DNA of 14,696 nucleotides, from assembly GCA_014728765.1 (NCBI GenBank), contig WJLA01000018.1, forward strand, positions 1 to 14,696, given 5' to 3'. The stretch's first letter is position 1. Every line of letters starts with the position of its first letter. This DNA is from Candidatus Peregrinibacteria bacterium. GTDB taxonomy: Bacteria > Patescibacteriota > Gracilibacteria > UBA1369. The notes beneath the pieces are model-generated. The model made no database searches. It worked only from the letters and a program-made list of their open reading frames with translations, and was not told the DNA's origin. The position numbers and the translations under genes were made by a program. Shown in pieces: positions 6,664 to 13,676 of this stretch.

Positions 6664-7584
6664 AATTTCATTGTTGTTTATGTATTCAAATGCATAATAA
6701 GCGGCGGTAACTGCTTCCGCAGAGCCTGTTATTGCTTGTTTAAACTCGCTGTCCCCAACATCTCCCGCTGCATAAACACCCGGGATATTGGTTTCAGAAT
6801 GTCTGTTAATTTTAATCTCTTTATGATCATTCAGTTCAACACCAAGTTTCTCGGCAAGACCGGATAATGGAATATGTCCAATTGCAATAAAAACTCCATC
6901 CATTTCAATCTCTTCTCCACTTTCCAGAATAACTTTTTCCACTTTATCTTTTCCAATTATTTCTTTAATTTTAGTACCTTCTCTAACTTCAATCTTATCA
7001 TTTTTCTTAACTCTATCCATATTGATAGGCTCAGGATGCAATGTGGATCTTGCGAAAATATAGACTTTTTTGGCATGCTCGGTTAATAACAATGCCTCTT
7101 TTGCAGCGGAATCACTTCCTCCAACAATACAAACCGTTTTTTCTTTGAAAAATGCACCATCACAAAGTGCGCAATAAGAAACTCCTTTATTTGCCAATTC
7201 ATCTTCTCCGGGAACATTCATTTTTCGATGTTTTGTTCCTGTTGCTATAAGCACTGTTTTTGCTTTTATTTCATTTGACGCAGTCTTTACTATAAATCCA
7301 GCTGTTTTTGATTGATCAGAGATTTCTGCTTGTTTAATTTCAGTAACTTTTTCGTTTTTCATCTCTACACCAAAAGATGTTGCATGATCAACCAATTGCA
7401 TAGCCAAGTCAGGTCCAGAAATAGACTTTTCACCCGGCCAATTTTCAACAAGATGAGTAGTTGTAATGAGACCACCCGGCATTTCACCATACATCACAGA
7501 TTTTAAATTAAGCCTTGAAGCATACATTGCTCCGCTTGCTCCTGCACATCCGGCTCCAACAATCAAAAAATCAAAAGTTTCCAT
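6652..7584 (-). CDS. trxB: Thioredoxin reductase-like FAD disulfide reductase
   Basis: A 310-residue low-molecular-weight thioredoxin reductase-type flavoprotein, which passes reducing equivalents through FAD and a redox-active disulfide to thioredoxin-like partners. FAD sites are GAGCAGASGA (10-19) and the C-terminal AAGDVGD...QAITGSAEAVTAA (272-295). The active disulfide is CALCDGAFF (Cys138, Cys141). The nucleotide-binding motif GGSDSAAKEAL (155-165) is present. The HRRxxxR segment that grips the NADPH 2'-phosphate in E. coli is replaced by FARSTLHPEP (177-186), so NADH or another donor is likely. It converges on pepA and shares a divergent promoter region with the rhodanese gene. No thioredoxin is encoded in the window. 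Confidence 0.92.
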   Translation of the reverse strand: METFDFLIVGAGCAGASGAMYASRLNLKSVMYGEMPGGLITTTHLVENWPGEKSISGPDLAMQLVDHATSFGVEMKNEKVTEIKQAEISDQSKTAGFIVKTASNEIKAKTVLIATGTKHRKMNVPGEDELANKGVSYCALCDGAFFKEKTVCIVGGSDSAAKEALLLTEHAKKVYIFARSTLHPEPINMDRVKKNDKIEVREGTKIKEIIGKDKVEKVILESGEEIEMDGVFIAIGHIPLSGLAEKLGVELNDHKEIKINRHSETNIPGVYAAGDVGDSEFKQAITGSAEAVTAAYYAFEYINNNEIVFE

Positions 7585-7613
7585 ACATAAATTTTTAAAT
7601 ATTTCTAAAAAGT

Positions 7614-7628
7614 ATTATACTGATTATA
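7614..7628 (-). promoter_or_regulatory. Two tandem -10 boxes upstream of trxB
   Basis: Two perfect minus-strand TATAAT hexamers sit 9 nt apart (7628-7623 and 7619-7614), in the divergent gap between trxB and the rhodanese gene. From the nearer box a start would leave a leader of roughly 20-25 nt before the trxB ATG. No good -35 is seen at 16-18 nt. Plus-strand TATACT (7616-7621) and TATATT (7625-7630) overlap the same bases and could serve the rhodanese gene, so the two directions may compete. Confidence 0.42.
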
Positions 7629-7653
7629 TTAAAAAAAAACAGTGATAAACGTT

Positions 7654-7956
7654 ATGATTGATCAAAAAAAAGTTTTAAAAAATTACCAAACAGACGATTT
7701 TTTTTTAATAGATGTCAGAACACCTTTTGAAAATTCTGAAGGACATATTCCGGGTTCAATAAATATTCCATTGGATGAATTACCATCGAATATTAACGAA
7801 TTACCTAAGAATAAACAAATTGTGACTTATTGCAATTACGGATCAAGAAGTGGAGTCGCAGAAAAGTTTTTAAAAGAAAAAGGTTTTACTGCTGATAAAT
7901 TGAATGGAGGACTATCAAGTTGGAGAGGGGAGATTTCTAGTCATAAAGCATCTTAA
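7654..7956 (+). CDS. Single-domain rhodanese-like sulfurtransferase
   Basis: A 100-residue rhodanese domain protein (GlpE/PspE size). FFLIDVRTPFENSEGHIPGS (16-35) is the conserved first motif and the active loop is CNYGSRS, with the persulfide-forming Cys60 at 60-66, followed by the usual NGGLSSW at 84-90. Such proteins move sulfane sulfur between donors and thiol acceptors. The start is placed at ATG 7654; a GTG at 7642 would add four residues and neither start has a Shine-Dalgarno sequence. A run of nine T near 7698 encodes Phe-Phe-Leu. It is divergent from trxB, and its 3' end overlaps the HD gene tail to tail by 20 nt. A link to the neighbouring Suf sulfur pathway is plausible but inferred. 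Confidence 0.88.
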   Translation: MIDQKKVLKNYQTDDFFLIDVRTPFENSEGHIPGSINIPLDELPSNINELPKNKQIVTYCNYGSRSGVAEKFLKEKGFTADKLNGGLSSWRGEISSHKAS

Positions 7957-9229
7957 ACTCTTCGAGTTCCGCTTTTACTTCTTTATCTAGACCTATTAAT
8001 TCAATAACTGATTTTCCGGAAATAGAACGTATTTGCTCAAGTGAATTAGAAGCTTTGAATTGGTAATGTTTTTGTTTTTTCCTAGGTATTATTTTATGAA
8101 TTGGCTCCGCATTCGCATTAATCCTAACTGAACATTCATATGTTTTTCTAACTTGATAATTTGGATTATTTACTCCATTTTCAGGGATTACCCTATAGCA
8201 GTCTGTATGAGGATTTTGTAAAAGTTCAAATGCATACAAAGCTAGAGCATCTATAGTTTTATCCCGCTTTCTTGCATCATTTATTTTTTTTCTTAAATCG
8301 TCATCACTTAAAGTTTTATCCTCCAAACTTAAATAGCCCTTTTTAAGACAGAAAAAAAACAATGCAACGGAAGAAAACTCAATGGCTTTGCCTTGTTTAC
8401 CATAAATCAATTGATGTTGAATCAATTGCCTATCAATAATCATCTTAGCAATACGAGCTTTTGTTTTGAATATTATGGATTCGGGAGCACTATTAAAATC
8501 AGCAAGTTTGCTTGGATCATTTCTATCAACAATATTCAATTCTTTTAAAATCTGTTTATGCTCGTATTGCAGGGAAGATGCTACCCCTATCGCTAAACTT
8601 CTTTCAACACCATGAAATGTATCTCTTAACCATGAATCCAAATAATCAATGGATAATTCATGATCTTTCCTGTTTCCTTTAAAGGGACTATTAATTTCAC
8701 CGGTTGCGATTGAAATAAGATCTTCTATATCATATCCATTTATACTTAATACTTTATTTACTTCTGAATTAGTATTTCTCAGAATATCCATCATCCATTG
8801 TTCATGCAAAGAATATTTGGCTTTTGGCAATATATCCTTCAGTTTAAGATAAAACTTCATACCGGCTTCAAAGGAATGTGAATAAGGTGGATGGCCAATA
8901 TCATGAATTAAAGACGACATCCTAATATGCCTATCTCGATCTGAGTCTGTGGGAAAAAATAAATTTGCAATATTCAAACATCCCAAAGCATGCTCATATC
9001 TGGTATGATTGCTTCTCATAATATTGGATCCTGCGTGTCTATGTTTAGATTGTAAAATCATTTCTCGAGTTTTGCCGACTGCAAGCTCCTCCTTTGATAA
9101 GCCTATTGGTAATCCTGTCACAATATCATTTTCCACAACAATGATCCTTCCTGCTTTTTTAAGATTTTTAGCATTTGGAAAAATTATTCTGCCATCAGAT
9201 TGTTGTCCAAATCGAGACAATGACTTCAT
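7937..9229 (-). CDS. HD-domain phosphohydrolase (dNTPase/SAMHD1-like superfamily)
   Basis: A 430-residue HD-superfamily metal-dependent phosphohydrolase of the dGTPase/SAMHD1-like type. Counting from ATG 9229: NHTRYEHALG gives the first His (His80), SSLIHDIGHPPYSHSFE gives His109-Asp110 with His113 and His118, LHEQW gives His142, and SIDYLDSWLRDTF gives the late Asp195 with Arg202-Asp203. The order H...HD...D is that of the family. The SAMHD1 Tyr315 base-stacking position appears to be Ser, so substrate may differ from dNTPs. A TTG at 9244 could extend it by five residues; ATG is preferred. The C-terminal 150 residues are not recognised. It is the last gene of the minus-strand suf array, 53 nt after the NYN gene, and overlaps rhodanese at its 3' end. 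Confidence 0.85.
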   Translation of the reverse strand: MKSLSRFGQQSDGRIIFPNAKNLKKAGRIIVVENDIVTGLPIGLSKEELAVGKTREMILQSKHRHAGSNIMRSNHTRYEHALGCLNIANLFFPTDSDRDRHIRMSSLIHDIGHPPYSHSFEAGMKFYLKLKDILPKAKYSLHEQWMMDILRNTNSEVNKVLSINGYDIEDLISIATGEINSPFKGNRKDHELSIDYLDSWLRDTFHGVERSLAIGVASSLQYEHKQILKELNIVDRNDPSKLADFNSAPESIIFKTKARIAKMIIDRQLIQHQLIYGKQGKAIEFSSVALFFFCLKKGYLSLEDKTLSDDDLRKKINDARKRDKTIDALALYAFELLQNPHTDCYRVIPENGVNNPNYQVRKTYECSVRINANAEPIHKIIPRKKQKHYQFKASNSLEQIRSISGKSVIELIGLDKEVKAELEEFKMLYD

Positions 9230-9282
9230 TGTGACATTTAACAAGTATTGTAATAAAACACAAAAAAGTTATTATGTCAAAA

Positions 9283-10152
9283 TTATTTTGATGGACTATT
9301 GCCAAATGCGTTATTGATAGAAAAGCCTGAATTTGAAGAAGTGTTTTTTCTTTTGGGAGTTAAGCTTTTTTTGGCTGGCATACCCACTACCGGTTTAATT
9401 TTTCTTTTGTCAGTTTTTTTACTATAAATATTTTCATCAAGTTTTTCCTCCTGATTTTTCTGTCTTAGATATGAAGGAAGTCCCAAATTTTGATATTGAT
9501 TTTGAATAGTGGAACTGTTTAATTGTGATGGTTTAGCAGCTATTGGGGTGTTTTCTTGTGGTTTTGGATTGGAATTGGTCGTGGAATTATTTGATTGATT
9601 GCTGTAACCTCTACTCAAAGGCGTTTTACGATATACTTTTTTTGAAGAAATGATATATTTTTTATTGTCTCCCGCTAAATCGATAAACAAATCACATTCT
9701 TGAATGATTTGGGAATTCGAAGTTTTTTCAAATGCCATAACTTCAACTCTAACCCCCTTTGATTTGCAATATCTGATCACTTCCAAAAAGTCGCCATCTC
9801 CTGAGGCAAGAACTATAGTATCAAGTTTTTCTGTCATCCTAATCATGTCGACAGCAATACCCACATCCCAATCAGCTTTTTTAACCCCTGTATGAAAAAT
9901 TTGCAGATCTTTAACTCTGATTTCAATTCCAATATCTTCAAGGGCATCAAAAAATTTTTCTTCGGTATTTTCTTCCGATTTAATAACATAAGCAAACGCT
10001 CTAATCAAATTCCTTCCCGCTACTGCAGAATAAATTAACTCTTCATAATTTACATTCGATCTGAAATTTGACTTCGCGGAATGATATAAGTTTTGAGTAT
10101 CAATAAAAACTCCTACTCTCTGGGCTGAATGTGCGGCTAAATTTTGTGACAT
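9283..10152 (-). CDS. NYN domain (LabA/DUF88) putative RNase with disordered tail
   Basis: A 289-residue protein. Residues 11-160 form a NYN (PIN-like) domain of the LabA/DUF88 group: VGVFIDTQNLY with Asp18 and Asn21, KKADWDVGIAVDMI with Asp94, Asp96 and Asp102, and VLASGDGDF with Asp119 and Asp121. These acidic residues form the metal site, so RNase activity is expected from the fold; no substrate is known. Residues 170-289 are low in complexity, rich in Ser, Asn, Gln, Pro and Lys, and look disordered, with a basic patch (KKTDKRKIKP) suited to RNA binding. It starts 9 nt after the DUF59 gene stop, so it is probably in the suf transcript. A functional tie to Fe-S assembly is not evident. Confidence 0.87.
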   Translation of the reverse strand: MSQNLAAHSAQRVGVFIDTQNLYHSAKSNFRSNVNYEELIYSAVAGRNLIRAFAYVIKSEENTEEKFFDALEDIGIEIRVKDLQIFHTGVKKADWDVGIAVDMIRMTEKLDTIVLASGDGDFLEVIRYCKSKGVRVEVMAFEKTSNSQIIQECDLFIDLAGDNKKYIISSKKVYRKTPLSRGYSNQSNNSTTNSNPKPQENTPIAAKPSQLNSSTIQNQYQNLGLPSYLRQKNQEEKLDENIYSKKTDKRKIKPVVGMPAKKSLTPKRKNTSSNSGFSINNAFGNSPSK

Positions 10153-10161
10153 ATATTTTTG

Positions 10162-10629
10162 TTAATTTCCAAATAGCATTGCTTTGACTTCGGGATTCAT
10201 CATTTCTGAAGACCATGCGGGTTCCCAAACAACATTAACATCCACTTCTTTAACATGATCAAGTTGTCTCATGCTTTTCATTACATCTTCCACAATTTGA
10301 GGTCCCATCGGGCAAGCTACCGATGTAAAAGTCATTTCAACGTAAATTTTACCATCATCTTCTTCAACAACATCATAAATCAGTCCCATATCAACAATTC
10401 CTATACCTGTTTCAGGATCAATGACTTGATTTAAATGTTCAAGATATTCTCTTAGACTTAAACTTGCTTTTTTATGATCACAACCACAATTGCCTCCGCA
10501 ACACTTTTTCGTATTAGTATTCTTTGCTTTTTTAGAATTGGAAAATTTTGCTTTTTCTTCATCTAAACTCTCTTGCATTATATCGTCGATTAAATGTTCC
10601 AATTGCTTATGTTCACTTTTTTTGCTCAT
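10162..10629 (-). CDS. sufT: SufT/MIP18-like DUF59 protein with Cys-rich insertion
   Basis: A 155-residue protein whose C-terminal half (about 57-150) is a DUF59/MIP18 domain: VIDPETGIGIVDMGLIYDV (69-87), MTFTSVACPMGPQI with the conserved Cys106, and VNVVWEPAWSSEMM. SufT-type proteins help mature or deliver Fe-S clusters. The N-terminal 40 residues are a charged helix, then comes KKCCGGNCGCDHKK (41-54) with Cys43, 44, 48 and 50 and a His, a likely metal-binding patch not usual in the family. It overlaps sufU by 17 nt and precedes the NYN gene by 9 nt, which fixes it in the suf operon. Family assignment is firm; the symbol follows from context. Confidence 0.88.
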   Translation of the reverse strand: MSKKSEHKQLEHLIDDIMQESLDEEKAKFSNSKKAKNTNTKKCCGGNCGCDHKKASLSLREYLEHLNQVIDPETGIGIVDMGLIYDVVEEDDGKIYVEMTFTSVACPMGPQIVEDVMKSMRQLDHVKEVDVNVVWEPAWSSEMMNPEVKAMLFGN

Positions 10630-10993
10630 GATATATTTTAATTAGTTTTTTAATCAAACTCAGACCCAGTAAAGCACATTTTACTCTTCCCGGTGAAATT
10701 TCTACACCTATCAAATCATAAAGAGCTTCATTTTCAAAATTTTCGACTTCTGTTAATGACTTTCCAATTATTTCTTCACTTAAAATTGACATTGCTCCTA
10801 CACTTATGGCACAGCCTTCTCCATCAAATCCAAAAGATGAAATAGTTTCATTTTCGTCGACTTTGATAGTTATATGAAGTTTGTCTCCACATAGTGGATT
10901 GGAATCTTGACCTTCCAAGTCAGCCTTTTCCAGAATTTGAAAATTTCTGGGATTTTTATAGTGATCCAATATTATTTCAGCAAAGAGGTCCAT
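10613..10993 (-). CDS. sufU: SufU/IscU-type Fe-S scaffold or sulfur acceptor
   Basis: A 126-residue IscU-fold protein. NPLCGDK gives Cys35 and Asp37, GFDGEGCAISVGAMSI gives Cys61, and SPGRVKCALLG gives Cys106. These three Cys plus Asp are the metal site. In Bacillus, SufU binds zinc and accepts sulfur from SufS. The GRVKCALL wording and operon position match SufU rather than IscU, although the chain is shorter than the Bacillus protein (about 147). The gene starts within the last 22 nt of sufS and overlaps sufT by 17 nt, so all three are probably made together at matched levels. No Shine-Dalgarno is visible before its ATG. Confidence 0.92.
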   Translation of the reverse strand: MDLFAEIILDHYKNPRNFQILEKADLEGQDSNPLCGDKLHITIKVDENETISSFGFDGEGCAISVGAMSILSEEIIGKSLTEVENFENEALYDLIGVEISPGRVKCALLGLSLIKKLIKIYHEQKK

Positions 10994-12171
10994 TTTATAA
11001 CTTCATTAATTGATTCTAATACTTTTTCCAATTCTTTCTCATTATTATAAATTTGAAAACTGATCCTGGCAGTAGCATTTAAGTCCAGCGCATTCATTAG
11101 TGGCTTTGAGCAATGGTGCCCCGCTCTAATTGATATTTCGTTATTTGCAAAAATGCTGGCAATATCATGCGGATGAATCCTATCAATAGTGAATGAAATT
11201 ATACTTGTATCAGCTTTGCCTAGCAATCGAATTTGACTTATTTTTGCGAGTTTTTCTCTTAAAGCATTTGCCAAACTGACATTATGTTTATAGATATTTT
11301 CAGTTCCAATCTCTTCAATAAAATCTATAGCTTTTATCGTTGCATAGACTCCTGCCGGATTAGGTGTACCGGCCTCAAATTTATTAGGCACTTCTAACCA
11401 TTCAGTGTTCAATTCATTCAATTCTTTAATCATTCCTCCTCCTGTCATAAATGCTGGCATATTTTCCAATAATTCGCTTTTTCCATACAAAAAACCTATT
11501 CCCATCGGTCCAAACATTTTATGAACAGATACAAAAGCAAAATCAACATCCATAGCTTTGACGTCAAGACCCTTTTGGGCTATGCCTTGAACCGCATCAA
11601 GTATCACCACAGCTCCGACATCTCTTGCTCTGGCCATGATTTCTTGAAGTTGCGGTTGAATACCCAACACATTGGACATCTGAGTTACGGCAACAATTTT
11701 TGTTTTCTCATTTATAATCTGATCAATTTCTGACAATTGATTATTTTTAAAAGGAATAACTTCAAATTGTGCTTGCTTGCGTTTCGCAAGTTCCAACCAT
11801 GGCAAATAATTCGAATGATGTTCAAGTTCAGTTACAACTATTTTATCTCCGGATGCAATCTTTCCCGACATACTGTAAGAGACCAGATTTGCCGCTTCAG
11901 TTCCATTTTTAACAAACACTATTTCATTTGCTGAATTGGCATTGATAAATGATGCAATTTTTTCTCTACCGGATTGATATAAATTATCGGTTATTTCCGC
12001 CAGTTTATATACACCTCTTCCTACATTGGAATTATATTTTGTATAGTATTCATTAATTGCGTCAATTACCATTTGCGGCTTCTGAGAAGTTGAAGCATTG
12101 TCCAAAAATACCAATTCTGGATTGTTAGAAAAGATAGGGAAACTACTCTTTATATTTTTAAATTCTTGCAT
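10972..12171 (-). CDS. sufS: Cysteine desulfurase SufS
   Basis: A 399-residue class II (SufS/CsdA-type) PLP cysteine desulfurase, releasing sulfur from cysteine as an enzyme persulfide. Visible: FLDNAST at 22-28, TELEHHSNYLPW (114-125), ILDAVQG with PLP-contacting Asp192, the Schiff-base lysine Lys218 in SVHKMFGPMGIG, EAGTPNP (266-271), and the active Cys354 in RAGHHCSKPLM. Length is normal. It usually works with SufU, which directly overlaps it downstream. The upstream MEMO gene ends 41 nt before, in a gap carrying a small inverted repeat. No Shine-Dalgarno precedes the ATG. Confidence 0.95.
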   Translation of the reverse strand: MQEFKNIKSSFPIFSNNPELVFLDNASTSQKPQMVIDAINEYYTKYNSNVGRGVYKLAEITDNLYQSGREKIASFINANSANEIVFVKNGTEAANLVSYSMSGKIASGDKIVVTELEHHSNYLPWLELAKRKQAQFEVIPFKNNQLSEIDQIINEKTKIVAVTQMSNVLGIQPQLQEIMARARDVGAVVILDAVQGIAQKGLDVKAMDVDFAFVSVHKMFGPMGIGFLYGKSELLENMPAFMTGGGMIKELNELNTEWLEVPNKFEAGTPNPAGVYATIKAIDFIEEIGTENIYKHNVSLANALREKLAKISQIRLLGKADTSIISFTIDRIHPHDIASIFANNEISIRAGHHCSKPLMNALDLNATARISFQIYNNEKELEKVLESINEVIKWTSLLK

Positions 12172-12190
12172 GCTAAAACTAGGATAATCT

Positions 12191-12206
12191 TTTTATCGTG
12201 ATAAAA
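12191..12206. promoter_or_regulatory. Inverted repeat upstream of sufS
   Basis: TTTTATC-GT-GATAAAA is a 7-bp perfect dyad with a 2-nt centre in the 41-nt gap between the MEMO gene and sufS. On the minus strand it lies between a weak TTGATT and TATCCT pair (18-nt spacing), where a repressor site could act. It is too AT-rich to call a known Fur, IscR or SufR box, and may be chance. Confidence 0.28.
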
Positions 12207-12212
12207 TCAAGT

Positions 12213-13013
12213 CTAGTCCTCAAAATAAAGAAAGCTGGAATATCCTATCACTGAATTTTTATCTTCTTGGTCTTCACCTGAATTGGAATATTTTAAAAAC
12301 ATTGGTGTCCATTCTTTCAATAAAGCAATTTCATTCAAAATTGCCAGTCCATTAATTGAAGAAGCTTCTCCTTGCTCAAGTATATCTTTTGTAACCATGC
12401 TCATAATTGCGTCATTTGATATTTTATCAGCTACATTTGCTTTATCGTAACTAAGATAATGGGAAAAATTTGTACTGACTACAATTATGGTTTGTTCAGT
12501 CACCAATTCCGCTATTTTATCCGCCACCTCGGCAAATTTAATATTTTTACCAATAACCAATGGAACAACCTTTGCATTCGGAGCATAATGTTTAATGTAT
12601 GGCAATTGAACCTCTATTGAATGCTGTTTTTTCATTACTTGTTCATTAACATTAAATGGAAGTGATTGTTTTAATTTAGTAATATCAGCTTTTTCAATTT
12701 CAATGTTTCCAAGAGGACACTCAAAGCCATCTTTTTCTGTCAAACAAATACCTTCGCATCTTACATAGCTGGATGAACCGAGAATAATTACTTTTTTGAT
12801 TTTTCTATGAGCTAACTCTCGATAGGCCGATAAAGCAATTGCACCTGCATTTACATAGTCGCCACTGGGAACAATCAATGCTTTGATTTTTAACATACTC
12901 AAGTCTGGTCCAAAATCAGTATTGGCACTTTCACATTTTTCAATATATTCTTTTAAAACTTGTGGATCGGAAGGATAGAAAATTCCTTCGTATTCTGTAG
13001 CAATATATTTCAT
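12213..13013 (-). CDS. MEMO family protein (AmmeMemoRadiSam system B-like)
   Basis: A 266-residue MEMO-family protein, a fold related to extradiol dioxygenases. Seen: YEGIFYPSDPQVL (8-20), ALIVPSGDYVNAG (45-57), IILGSSSYV (76-84), QHSIEVQLPYI (130-140), VVSTNFSHYL (178-187) and FLKYSNSGED (239-248). In human MEMO1, His49, His81 and Cys244 form the metal site; by eye these align with Ser50, Ser82 and Ser218, so the site looks lost. His131 and His185 are kept. Bacterial members often sit with AMMECR1 and a radical SAM gene, neither of which is in this window. Instead it lies between sufD and sufS on the same strand, with its own extended -10 promoter. Its role in Fe-S assembly is unknown. Confidence 0.85.
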   Translation of the reverse strand: MKYIATEYEGIFYPSDPQVLKEYIEKCESANTDFGPDLSMLKIKALIVPSGDYVNAGAIALSAYRELAHRKIKKVIILGSSSYVRCEGICLTEKDGFECPLGNIEIEKADITKLKQSLPFNVNEQVMKKQHSIEVQLPYIKHYAPNAKVVPLVIGKNIKFAEVADKIAELVTEQTIIVVSTNFSHYLSYDKANVADKISNDAIMSMVTKDILEQGEASSINGLAILNEIALLKEWTPMFLKYSNSGEDQEDKNSVIGYSSFLYFED

Positions 13014-13034
13014 GAAAATTTGCTATATTTATTA

Positions 13035-13043
13035 ATTATACCA
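13035..13043 (-). promoter_or_regulatory. Extended -10 promoter before the MEMO gene
   Basis: The minus strand reads TGGTATAAT: a perfect TATAAT with the TGN extension that lets sigma70 act without a good -35 (the -35 position is only TTATTT). The expected start leaves a leader of about 15 nt before the ATG at 13013. It lies in the 73-nt gap after sufD, so MEMO-sufS-sufU-sufT may be transcribed apart from sufB-sufD. Confidence 0.5.
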
Positions 13044-13086
13044 CAAAACTGCATCAAAATAAATCTTGAGTTTAGTCTATCTAAAA

Positions 13087-13674
13087 TTATTTTATATATC
13101 TAAATTCTCCTAAAAAACTTTCCACTATAAATTTCTCAGCTTCATTTTTATCAAAGCCCCTTGAAGCCAAATAGAAAAGAATATCTTCATCTATTTTCCC
13201 TATTGTTGCAGCGTGACTTACTTTTACATCATTAGCTACTATTTCCATAGACGGAATAGTTCTGGTTTTAGCGTTTTCGGATAATAAAAGTGTTTTATGC
13301 TCCAAATGAGCATCAGTAAATTGACCAATTTTAGGAACTTTAACATTTCCCGAAAAATTAAACCGGCTTTGGTCATAAAGGACAGATTTAACAATAATTT
13401 TTGAAGTGGTATAAGGCGAAAGATGTTCTGTGGTTACTTTACATTGATGATCAGATGAATTTTTACCGATATCAACTATTTCCAGATCTAAAATTGCCTG
13501 TTCACCTTGCAATACAATCACCAAATCTATCGAACTCAATAAGTATAAGTTTAATTGTAATTTTGCATTTTCATTTATCAATATTTTACAATCATCTTTG
13601 CCTGTTAAACGCAAATTTTTTTCTTCGCCGTTTTCCAGTGTTAACAAAGCTTGTAATGTTTCAAATTTTTCCAT
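13087..13674 (-). CDS. sufD: SufD-like protein, minimal core only
   Basis: A 195-residue SufB/SufD-family protein, half the usual SufD length (around 400). It keeps the end of the beta-helix and the C-terminal helical part: NFSGNVKVPKIGQFTDAHLEHKTLLLSE (about 106-133), IPSMEIVANDVKVSHAATIG with His154, matching E. coli SufD His360, and DEDILFYLASRGFDKNEAEKFI (162-183). The N-terminal helical domain and part of the helix are absent. It starts 2 nt after the sufB stop, so it is the natural partner of SufB in the SufBCD scaffold. Start and stop are intact and no frameshift remnant is seen upstream, so this looks like an evolved short form, not a pseudogene. Confidence 0.88.
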   Translation of the reverse strand: MEKFETLQALLTLENGEEKNLRLTGKDDCKILINENAKLQLNLYLLSSIDLVIVLQGEQAILDLEIVDIGKNSSDHQCKVTTEHLSPYTTSKIIVKSVLYDQSRFNFSGNVKVPKIGQFTDAHLEHKTLLLSENAKTRTIPSMEIVANDVKVSHAATIGKIDEDILFYLASRGFDKNEAEKFIVESFLGEFRYIK

Positions 13675-13676
13675 AA

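Noticed and set aside
7937..9229. HD protein as part of an antiphage dNTP-depletion system
   Set aside because: No sensor, effector partner or mobile-element context is nearby; it sits among housekeeping genes.
9275..9280. Perfect minus-strand TTGACA before the HD gene
   Set aside because: No acceptable -10 lies at 16-18 nt (best is TTTATT); TACAAT is 22 nt away. Too weak to list as a promoter.
12213..13013. Complete AmmeMemoRadiSam system
   Set aside because: Neither AMMECR1 nor the radical SAM partner is encoded in the window, and the MEMO metal site appears altered.
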